A stretch of DNA of 39,296 nucleotides from assembly GCA_012516065.1 (NCBI GenBank), contig JAAYXD010000014.1:1-39296 (forward strand), in the 5' to 3' direction. Under the pieces are notes generated by a model, which worked only from the letters and a program-made list of their open reading frames with translations, was not told where the DNA came from and searched no databases. Positions 1 to 7,057 of this stretch are shown piece after piece. This DNA is from Clostridiaceae bacterium. Its GTDB lineage: Bacteria > Bacillota > Clostridia > DSM-8532. Numbering within the stretch: the stretch's first letter is position 1; every line of letters starts with the position of its first letter. A program made the position numbers and the translations under genes.

Positions 1-100
1 GAAAAAACTGTGTTTTGGGAAATTACCATTAAAAGGAATCAAATTAAGTATCATTAATTATTTCAGGTTAAAACTTTGTTAAAAAACAGACAAATTCTAG

Positions 101-129
101 TTGACTTCCTTGAAAATTTATAATAGTAT
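101..129 (+). promoter_or_regulatory. Predicted sigma-A promoter of the response-regulator gene
   Basis: A -35 box TTGACT (101-106) and a -10 box TAGTAT (124-129) are separated by 17 bp. Transcription from here would give a leader of about 220 nt before the start codon at 360. The leader contains a 7-bp inverted repeat, CTGTTCC (165-171) with GGAACAG (190-196). Just upstream (67-85) two TTAAAA hexamers lie 11 bp apart, a spacing typical of OmpR-family binding sites. No coding sequence is seen in 1-359. Confidence 0.55.
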
Positions 130-359
130 TAACTATGGCAATGATAAATATTTAACAATCGCCCCTGTTCCCGAATTTCATCCCTGGAAGGAACAGACAG
201 GCCGATTTGATTGTTCTGGTACAGTTCGAAGCTTATTATTTTGCGGTATGGGCTGCAGTGTCCTGCTTGCGTTTTTGCGGTGCAAAAGAGCCGGTTAAAA
301 CTTATCGGGTAGAATTAACGCAGCCAGGACAAATATACGGCAAATGTGAGGTGCATCCT

Positions 360-1055
360 GTGAATATACGGATTATGGTTGCAGACGGTGACGAACATAC
401 AAGGGACGACTTAAGAAAAGTCCTTGCGCAGGAAGGCTACGAAGTGGATCCGGTATCGGACGGTATTACGGCGATCAAGCATTTCAGAAGATATGATTAT
501 GATTTGGTGTTATTGGAAGACGAGCTTCCCGAACTGGACGGAAAAAGCGTAAGCCGGCAGCTTCGTAAAATGTCGGGCATCCCGTTCGTATTTCTATCCC
601 GGAAAAGTGATGAAGAGTCAAAATTAAAAGGTTTCGAGCTTGGTGCGGAAGACTATATTACAAAACCGTTTTCGGCGAAAGAGGTACTGGCACGCATAAA
701 GGTTATTCTCCGCCGCAGGGCCGGCAAAGAAGATATACCGGTCCGTAACCTTGTTTTTGACGGGCTCAATATTGATACGATGTCCCATACGGTATATGTT
801 GACGGCAGAAGGGTGTTTTTGACCCCGAAAGAATACCAGCTGCTGCTTCTGCTTGCTAAGCATCCGAACCAGGCATTTTCACGCGAAATGATATTGAATG
901 AAATCTGGGGGCATGATTATTACGGAACGGACCGCACTGTCGACACCCATATCAAAACACTGCGGGATTCTTTAAAACCTCGCGATAATTATATAGAAAC
1001 CGTAAGAGGTTTCGGTTACAAGTTTGTTGAAGTTTATGACGAAGCCGTAAAATAA
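360..1055 (+). CDS. OmpR/PhoB-family response regulator with atypical receiver
   Basis: This is a 231-aa DNA-binding response regulator. Residues 1-120 form a receiver domain and residues about 130-228 an OmpR-type winged helix (RTVDTHIKTLR and RGFGYKF motifs). GTG at 360 is chosen as start because GAGGTG sits 6 bp upstream; the frame stays open back to 207 but has no ribosome site there. The receiver is odd. The position that normally holds the phosphorylated Asp, in the LxLLDxxLP context, is Glu53, followed by Asp54. The acidic pair near the N-terminus reads Asp9-Gly10 instead of Asp-Asp. The switch Ser (FLS) and the Lys of ITKPF are kept. It may therefore act without phosphorylation or use Asp54. 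No histidine kinase gene is adjacent, so no partner is apparent. It converges on hydA. Confidence 0.88.
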   Translation: MNIRIMVADGDEHTRDDLRKVLAQEGYEVDPVSDGITAIKHFRRYDYDLVLLEDELPELDGKSVSRQLRKMSGIPFVFLSRKSDEESKLKGFELGAEDYITKPFSAKEVLARIKVILRRRAGKEDIPVRNLVFDGLNIDTMSHTVYVDGRRVFLTPKEYQLLLLLAKHPNQAFSREMILNEIWGHDYYGTDRTVDTHIKTLRDSLKPRDNYIETVRGFGYKFVEVYDEAVK

Positions 1056-1062
1056 AATGAAA

Positions 1063-1098
1063 AGCAATAACCGCGTTTCCGCGGTTATTGCTTTTTTT
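1063..1098. terminator. Bidirectional terminator between response regulator and hydA
   Basis: A perfect 13-bp stem (1063-1075 with 1080-1092) has a 4-nt loop. It is followed on the plus strand by seven T. On the minus strand a T-rich tract lies beyond the hairpin (revcomp of 1051-1062). It serves both converging genes. Confidence 0.9.
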
Positions 1099-1129
1099 GA
1101 GGCAGTAGCCATTTACGTTTATTTTCAGA

Positions 1130-3148
1130 TTATTTGCCCTGCTGTACATAATCCGCGATAACGCGCTTAAGTATGTCGACCGTTTCAAGCGTGTCTTCAA
1201 GTTCTCTTTTAAGTCTTTTGTTCTCGGCCTCAAGGTTTAGTATCGTGACGGATTCCAATTCCTCGCGCGAGCGTACTTTTACGGTTTCGGGCATTTCCTG
1301 CGGTTCTGCGGCTTTGACCGTTCTTATGCTGCGTTTTTCGGGTTTTGGAACATCAAGCACAAAGGTTTCCGTTGTATGTTCGTTGTATTTCCCTCTTTTG
1401 ACATAATGGGTATGAAGCAGTTCGTGGGCGAGGTGGCTGTTCGGCTCGCCGAGAAATTCCTTATAGAATGATATGATATAAGGATTTTCATGCGATTTCC
1501 TGATCGTTTTGCTTTCATCTTCATCATACAGGTTTTTAAGCCTCTTCTCGCGAACCTCGGGATCTGCGCTTCTCGGCTGCCCGCCGCCGGTTATGCATCC
1601 TCCCGGACATCCCATAACCTCGATGAAATGATATGGCGATTCACCCCTTGCAATCTGCTCCATAAGTATCCTTGCGCCTTTTAATCCGCTTGTGACGGCT
1701 ACCTTTACTTCCAGACCGTCAAGATATGAATACTGTTCAAGCGGATTCTCTATTTTTATCGTCGCTTCTTTAATTCTTTCGAGGCCGACAATGGGGGTGA
1801 CATGCAGTTTGTCAAAAGGAAGCTCGCGTCCCGTTACAAGCTCGTAAACCGTACGCAGCGCCGCTTCCATAACGCCTCCGGTAATTCCGAAAATATCCGC
1901 CGCTCCTGAAGACATGCCGAGGGGAACGTCAAACTCACGATCAGGAAGATTTACGAAATCTATACCGGCTTCCTTAATCATATCTGCGAGCTCGCGGCAC
2001 GTAAGTACGGCATCGACATTCGGAACGCCGTTATTCTTCATTTCGCTGCGCACTATTTCGGATTTCTTCGCGGTGCACGGCATTATCGAAACAACGAACA
2101 TGTCTTCGGGCCTGATCCCGAGCTTAGCCGCGTAATACGATTTAACAACGGCTCCCATCATCATATGCGGTGATTTGCAGGTAGACAAATGCGCTACCTG
2201 ATCGGGGAATGTATGTTCAATAAACTTGATCCAGCCAGGGCTGCAGCTTGTAATCATCGGCAGTACGCTTTTTCTGCCCGTCAGCGCGTTCTTCACGCGG
2301 TTCAGGAATTCGGTGCCTTCTTCGATTATTGTCAAATCGGCTGCCCAGTTTGTATCGAAAATGTCGTCAAATCCAAGGTAGGAAAGAGCGCTAGCAAGTT
2401 TGCCCGTAACGCGTGTACCGGCGGGCAGGCCGAATTCTTCTCCTATCGCTACCCTGATTGCCGGCGCAACCTGCACAACGACGCGTTTCGATTTATCATT
2501 TATTGCCGCCCATACCTTTTCGACCGACGATGTTTCCTTAAGAGCTCCGACGGGGCATACTACCGTACACTGGCCGCAGAACGAGCAGTTCACCGAACCT
2601 AACGGAAGATCCATACCGGGGCCGATAACCGTTTCAAACCCGCGGTTCTGCGCGTTTAGTATGCCGACACCCTGGATCTCGTTGCATACCGTGATACAAC
2701 GGCGGCACAGGACGCATTTTGACAGGTCCCTCGTAATAGATACGGAAACATCAAGCGGGGAAGATGATTGTTCGCCTTCAAACCGCGATTGTTCTACGCC
2801 GAGCATTTTACCGAGTTCCTGGAGTTCGCACGTGGTGTTCCGCTTGCAGTTCAGGCAGTCATCGTTATGATCGGACATAAGCAGTTCATATAGCACCTTC
2901 CGGGCTTTCTGCACCCTTTCGCTGTTTGTTTCGATGACCATGCCGTCAACGGCTTTTGTAATGCACGCCGCCTGGAGTGTTCTCGCGCCTTCGACTTCAA
3001 CAACGCATATGCGGCATGAGCCGATCGAATGTATATTATCAAGATGGCACAGAGTCGGGATTTTGATATGGTTATATTTTGCGGCTTCGAGTATCGTGCT
3101 GCCTTCAGGGGCAGTAACCGCTTTTCCGTTGATCGTTAAATTTAACAT
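1130..3148 (-). CDS. hydA: [FeFe] hydrogenase catalytic subunit of NAD-linked trimeric hydrogenase (HydA/HndD)
   Basis: This 672-aa cytoplasmic catalytic subunit interconverts H+ and H2 using electrons from ferredoxin and NADH. Domains in order are an N-terminal plant-type [2Fe-2S] domain (Cys near 33, 44, 47, 61), a His-Cys3 [4Fe-4S] domain (about 92-107), two CxxCxxCxxxC [4Fe-4S] motifs (about 144-197) and the H-cluster domain. The three H-cluster motifs are TSCSPGW near 300, MPCTAKKSE near 356, and EVMGCPGGCITGGGQP near 509. The first has Ser where monomeric enzymes such as CpI have a second, proton-transfer Cys. After the small-subunit-like part, the last ~84 residues are an extra tail ending in a predicted coiled coil (NLEAENKRLKRELEDTL). 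ATG 3148 is preferred: AGGAGG lies 12 bp upstream and an AGGTGA lies 5 bp upstream. An in-frame GTG at 3157 abuts the hydB stop but is only 3 bp from the AGGAGG. It is the last gene of the operon. Confidence 0.95.
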   Translation of the reverse strand: MLNLTINGKAVTAPEGSTILEAAKYNHIKIPTLCHLDNIHSIGSCRICVVEVEGARTLQAACITKAVDGMVIETNSERVQKARKVLYELLMSDHNDDCLNCKRNTTCELQELGKMLGVEQSRFEGEQSSSPLDVSVSITRDLSKCVLCRRCITVCNEIQGVGILNAQNRGFETVIGPGMDLPLGSVNCSFCGQCTVVCPVGALKETSSVEKVWAAINDKSKRVVVQVAPAIRVAIGEEFGLPAGTRVTGKLASALSYLGFDDIFDTNWAADLTIIEEGTEFLNRVKNALTGRKSVLPMITSCSPGWIKFIEHTFPDQVAHLSTCKSPHMMMGAVVKSYYAAKLGIRPEDMFVVSIMPCTAKKSEIVRSEMKNNGVPNVDAVLTCRELADMIKEAGIDFVNLPDREFDVPLGMSSGAADIFGITGGVMEAALRTVYELVTGRELPFDKLHVTPIVGLERIKEATIKIENPLEQYSYLDGLEVKVAVTSGLKGARILMEQIARGESPYHFIEVMGCPGGCITGGGQPRSADPEVREKRLKNLYDEDESKTIRKSHENPYIISFYKEFLGEPNSHLAHELLHTHYVKRGKYNEHTTETFVLDVPKPEKRSIRTVKAAEPQEMPETVKVRSREELESVTILNLEAENKRLKRELEDTLETVDILKRVIADYVQQGK

Positions 3149-3157
3149 AGCTTTCAC

Positions 3158-6100
3158 CTACCTCCTGTCACAATGCAGACAACGCATTGCTTCCGCTATT
3201 GCGTTGAGCTTATGGTATCCGAGCACAACCTCATCGAAGGATTTGACGCGCCGCTCAAGCGGCAGCATTTCCATCGGGAACCGTTCATGCGATACGATTT
3301 CGTCTTCATCGATTATTTGCGGTATATCTATTTTTTCGCCTTTATTTAATATACCTTTGCCATTAAGGTACAGATCAATTGAGCGTGCGGCATTCTTGCC
3401 GTCCGCGATTGCCCTGATCACTTCGTCAGGACCCCTTGCGACATCGCCGCCGGCAAATACGCCGGGCATTTTAGTCATCTGAGTTTCACTGTCGACAATG
3501 AACGTACCCCACGGTGTTACGCCTATGTCATCCTTCGGTACGAACGGAAGATCCGAATACTGGCTCACCGCGACAATTACCGTGTCTACATCGATAAAGA
3601 AGTTTGATCCTTCGATATGGCTTGTATTCCTTCTGCCTTTGTTGTCGAAATTGCTGAGGCGCCTTTTCACGCATTCTATTTTTGCGACATGTCCGTACTT
3701 GTCACCGATAAAACGGACGGGTGACACGAGCTCAATAAGCTCGATACCCTCATGGAGCGCTTCTTCAATCTCGATGTCATACGCCGGCATCATGTCGCGC
3801 GTTCTGCGGTACAGGATCATGACTTTTTTCGCGCCAAGCCGCAGCGCCGTGCGCGCGGAGTCGATAGCCGTGTTCCCGCCGCCGATAACGGCAACAACAT
3901 GATCGGTAAGGTCCACGCTGTTATACAGTTTTACGTCTTTCAGGAAGTTGATTCCGGGCAGAACGCCTTTCAGATCTTCGCCGGGTACGTTTACCTTCTG
4001 CGGAATCTGCGTACCCGTAGCGATATATATCGCGTCGTACATAGCGCGCAGTTCTTTAAAACCTATGTCTTTTCCGACTTCGGTATTCAGTATGATATTA
4101 ACGCCTGATCTGCGTATCAGGTTTATTTCATGCTGCAGAATATCCGAAGGCAGGCGGTATTCAGGTATGCCGTAAGCAAGAACGCCTCCGGCGACGGATT
4201 CGCGTTCATAGATGTCAACTTCGTATCCTGTTCTCGCGAGATAATAACCGCATGTAAGACCCGAAGCTCCCGCGCCTATTATTGCGACCTTATGCCCATT
4301 TTTCGAGCAGACAATGTCATGGAAGTATGTGTCTTCATGTTTCATTGCATAATCCGAAACGAACCTTTTCAGCGCGCATATCGCAACGGGTTCGTCAACG
4401 GTACCACGCCGGCAGCGCCGTTCGCACGGATGCGTGCATATCCTTCCGCATATTGCGGGCAGCGGGTTTTCCTGGCGGACCAGATTATAAGCGTCGATAA
4501 ACCTTCCTGCTGCAATTAAGCTCAAATAGCCGGGGATATTGACATTCGCGGGGCACGAGTTCTCGCAAGGGGATATGAACAGATCGCTGCAGACACCGGC
4601 CCGGCAGTATTTTTTGCGGATGTGTTCCTCATACTCATCACGGAAATATTTTATCGTGCTAAGTACGGGATTCGGAGCTGTCTGCCCGAGGCCGCACATG
4701 GCACTGTCCTTAATGACGGCGCCGAGTTCCTCCAGCAGTTCAATATCGCCTTCTTCGCCTTCACCGCGCGTTATGCGTTCAAGGATTTCAAGCATCCTTT
4801 TTGTTCCGACGCGGCACGCGACACATTTGCCGCAGCTTTCATCCTGGATGAAGTCCATGAAATACCGGGCGGTATCGACCATGCACGTGTCTTCGTTCAT
4901 CGCGATGAGGCCGCCTGAACCCATGATCGCTCCGAGCATCGTAAGGGATTCGTAATCGGTCGGGACATTCAGATTCTCCTGTGTTACGCAGCCGCCGGAA
5001 GGACCTCCGATTTGAGCCGCTTTAAATGCCTTCTTGTCAAGCATTCCTCCGCCGATTCTGAAGATTATCTCTCCAAGCGGCATTCCAATCGGCACTTCAA
5101 TAATTCCCGTATTGACAATATCGCCTGCAAGCGCGAAAACCTTTGTCCCGTGAGCTTTTTCCGTACCATACTGCGTATACCATTTACCGCCTTTTTCGAT
5201 AATTACCGGCACACTCGCAAAAGTTTCCACATTATTAATAATGGTAGGTTTTTCGAACAAGCCCTTTTCAAACGGGAACGGCGGTTTCTGGCGCGGCTCG
5301 CCGCGCTTCCCTTCAATCGAAGCCATAAGAGATGTTTCCTCGCCGCATACGAAAGCGCCCGCGCCGATTCTTATTTCAAGGTCAAAATTAAACCCGCTTC
5401 CGAATATATTCTCGCCCAGGAGGCCGTATTCCCTGGCCTGTTCTATAGCGGCGGCGAGACGTTCGACGGCAAGCGGGTACTCAGCTCTTATATATACATA
5501 ACCTTTGTTTGCTCCTATCGCATATCCGCCTATCATCATTCCTTCAATAAGCGTATGCGGGTCACCTTCTATAATGCTGCGGTCCATGAATGCGCCGGGA
5601 TCACCTTCGTCTGCGTTGCAGACTATGTACTTTATATCGCTTTCGGCCCTGCGCCCGGCTTCCCATTTGATTCCTGTCGGGAATCCGGCTCCGCCGCGGC
5701 CTCTTAAGCCTGATGCTTTAATCTCGTCAACGACTTCCTTCGGGGACATGCTTGTGAATGCCTTTGCGGCCGCTTCATAACCCCCGGCGGCGATATATGC
5801 TTCTATGCTCTTATATTCGAGGATACCGCAGTTGCGCAGTGCTATGCGTACCTGCTCCTTAAAAAAGTTTATATCGTCTATTTTCGGTATGTGTTTTTTC
5901 AGTGCGTGATCGAAGAATGTATACTCTTCGAGGATTTCATTATCGACAATATGCGCTTTTACAATCTTTTGCGCGGTTTCGGCGGTAAGTTTCGTGTAAA
6001 AAATACGATCCGGCAGAATAAGCATAACCGGACCGACGGCGCACGTACCGATACACCCTGTCTCATAGACCCTTACGCTGTCCTCGAGCGATAAGGCTTT

Positions 6101-6259
6101 AATCTGTTCCAGAACAGCGTCGCGCACGGTGTAGCAGTCGGATGATACGCAGCCTGCTCCCGCGCATATAAGGATCTGGTATTTATATTTTCCGTTCTGT
6201 TCCTGGTATGTATTCTTTATTGTCTTAAGATCGTCTTTGTGCTTTACCCGAACACTCAT
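3158..6259 (-). CDS. hydB: NuoF-like hydrogenase subunit HydB fused to a GltD/NfnB-like FAD/NAD(P)H oxidoreductase
   Basis: This 1033-aa protein contains the diaphorase of the hydrogenase. Residues 25-90 are a thioredoxin-like [2Fe-2S] domain (C32, C37, C69, C73). Residues about 120-540 are the NuoF FMN/NADH domain, with the glycine-rich GRGGAGFPTG loop, CNADEGDPGAF and GAFVCGEETSL motifs. Its [4Fe-4S] ligands are C476, C479, C482 and C522. Ordinary HydB then ends in a 2x[4Fe-4S] ferredoxin domain. Here residues 552-1033 instead form a GltD-type module: a Cys-rich Fer4_20 domain (552-635), an FAD site GAGASG (662-667), and an NAD(P)H site GGGNTA (793-798) followed by YRR. It ends soon after CLHC (1027-1030). 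The start overlaps the hydC stop by 4 bp (ATGA), which suggests translational coupling. A second FAD and pyridine-nucleotide site is inferred, possibly for NADPH or bifurcation. Confidence 0.93.
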   Translation of the reverse strand: MSVRVKHKDDLKTIKNTYQEQNGKYKYQILICAGAGCVSSDCYTVRDAVLEQIKALSLEDSVRVYETGCIGTCAVGPVMLILPDRIFYTKLTAETAQKIVKAHIVDNEILEEYTFFDHALKKHIPKIDDINFFKEQVRIALRNCGILEYKSIEAYIAAGGYEAAAKAFTSMSPKEVVDEIKASGLRGRGGAGFPTGIKWEAGRRAESDIKYIVCNADEGDPGAFMDRSIIEGDPHTLIEGMMIGGYAIGANKGYVYIRAEYPLAVERLAAAIEQAREYGLLGENIFGSGFNFDLEIRIGAGAFVCGEETSLMASIEGKRGEPRQKPPFPFEKGLFEKPTIINNVETFASVPVIIEKGGKWYTQYGTEKAHGTKVFALAGDIVNTGIIEVPIGMPLGEIIFRIGGGMLDKKAFKAAQIGGPSGGCVTQENLNVPTDYESLTMLGAIMGSGGLIAMNEDTCMVDTARYFMDFIQDESCGKCVACRVGTKRMLEILERITRGEGEEGDIELLEELGAVIKDSAMCGLGQTAPNPVLSTIKYFRDEYEEHIRKKYCRAGVCSDLFISPCENSCPANVNIPGYLSLIAAGRFIDAYNLVRQENPLPAICGRICTHPCERRCRRGTVDEPVAICALKRFVSDYAMKHEDTYFHDIVCSKNGHKVAIIGAGASGLTCGYYLARTGYEVDIYERESVAGGVLAYGIPEYRLPSDILQHEINLIRRSGVNIILNTEVGKDIGFKELRAMYDAIYIATGTQIPQKVNVPGEDLKGVLPGINFLKDVKLYNSVDLTDHVVAVIGGGNTAIDSARTALRLGAKKVMILYRRTRDMMPAYDIEIEEALHEGIELIELVSPVRFIGDKYGHVAKIECVKRRLSNFDNKGRRNTSHIEGSNFFIDVDTVIVAVSQYSDLPFVPKDDIGVTPWGTFIVDSETQMTKMPGVFAGGDVARGPDEVIRAIADGKNAARSIDLYLNGKGILNKGEKIDIPQIIDEDEIVSHERFPMEMLPLERRVKSFDEVVLGYHKLNAIAEAMRCLHCDRR

Positions 6260-6774
6260 TTCTCACCACCCCTTTCGTAGAATTTAGCCAGTAATGAGTC
6301 AAGTTTTGTCGGTGTCATCTGCTTGTAGACAACGTCGTCGATCATGATAGCGGGAGCGAGTCCGCAGGCTCCGATACAGCGGGCAACTTCAAAAGTGAAT
6401 TTGCCGTCTGATGTAGTACCGCCAAGCTCCACGTCCAGTGTTTTCTGGATATGCTCTACGAGTTTTTTGCCGCCGCGTACGTAGCATGCCGTACCGAGGC
6501 AAACGCGAATTGTGTGTTCTCCTCTCGGCTTAACGGAGAAGAACGAATAAAAAGATACTACGCCTGAGACCTCGGAAAAAGGTATGTTGAGAGCATCGGC
6601 TATGAACCGCTGCAATTCGAGGGGAAGGTAACCGTAAATCTTCTGTGCCGCATGCAGAACCTGAATTAAACAGCCTTCCTTGCCCCTGTAAAGATCAATG
6701 ATATTCCGGATCTCGTCATACTTCTTTTGTTCTTCACTGTCTTCCCTGCATTTGCATAAAACGTTACTGTCCAT
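6256..6774 (-). CDS. hydC: NuoE-like [2Fe-2S] subunit of trimeric hydrogenase (HydC)
   Basis: This 172-aa subunit belongs to the NuoE/24-kDa family. It has an N-terminal helical part (LIQVLHAAQ, GYLP) and a C-terminal thioredoxin-like fold binding one [2Fe-2S] cluster through CLGTAC and CIGAC pairs. In known HydABC enzymes this subunit sits against HydB and carries electrons near the flavin. It is first in the operon, and its end overlaps hydB by 4 bp. The start has a good AGGAGG 6 bp upstream. Its length is normal for the family. Confidence 0.94.
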   Translation of the reverse strand: MDSNVLCKCREDSEEQKKYDEIRNIIDLYRGKEGCLIQVLHAAQKIYGYLPLELQRFIADALNIPFSEVSGVVSFYSFFSVKPRGEHTIRVCLGTACYVRGGKKLVEHIQKTLDVELGGTTSDGKFTFEVARCIGACGLAPAIMIDDVVYKQMTPTKLDSLLAKFYERGGEK

Positions 6775-6858
6775 ACTCGCCCTCCTTTGCCCGACATTGA
6801 TAAAAATTTTCGTAAACTGCGGCAGATTTCCCCTCTCGAAGGGACGGGAGAACTACCA

Positions 6859-6981
6859 ATTATAATGTTACAGGAGATATGTTAAGATTTGATGAAGTCC
6901 TGTTTTTCGAAAGGCGAAAATTTAAGATTATTTTAAGATAAAACCGAAAATTTGGAAAATTGTTTTAACAAAATCTTAACA
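6859..6981 (-). promoter_or_regulatory. Promoter region of the hydCBA operon with 11-bp-spaced repeats
   Basis: Read on the minus strand, a consensus TATAAT lies at 6864-6859, about 85 bp before hydC. The -35 is weak: TTAACA at 6885-6880 with only a 15-bp spacer, so an activator may be needed. Farther upstream are hexamer pairs 11 bp apart. On the plus strand these are TTAAGA at 6922 and 6933 (a third copy at 6882) and TTAACA at 6965 and 6976. Their spacing resembles binding sites of PhoB/PhoP-type regulators. Function is inferred. Confidence 0.45.
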
Positions 6982-6982
6982 A

Positions 6983-7016
6983 TAATAAAACCCCCGCCTC
7001 TTTCCGAAACGGGGGT
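6983..7016 (-). terminator. Terminator of hppA
   Basis: On the minus strand the stem ACCCCCG (7016-7010) pairs with CGGGGGT (6996-6990), followed by TTTATTATT. It lies just beyond the hppA stop and separates hppA from the hyd operon. Confidence 0.8.
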
Positions 7017-7057
7017 CATTTAAAACCGTTATTTTATCAGCCTTTTAAGTTATCCTG

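Noticed and set aside
207-359. N-terminal extension of the response regulator
   Set aside because: The frame is open, but the family domain begins at 360 and the only good ribosome site is there.
5012-5707. 231-codon open frame opposite hydB
   Set aside because: It lies entirely inside the strongly supported hydB gene on the other strand and shows no recognisable domain.
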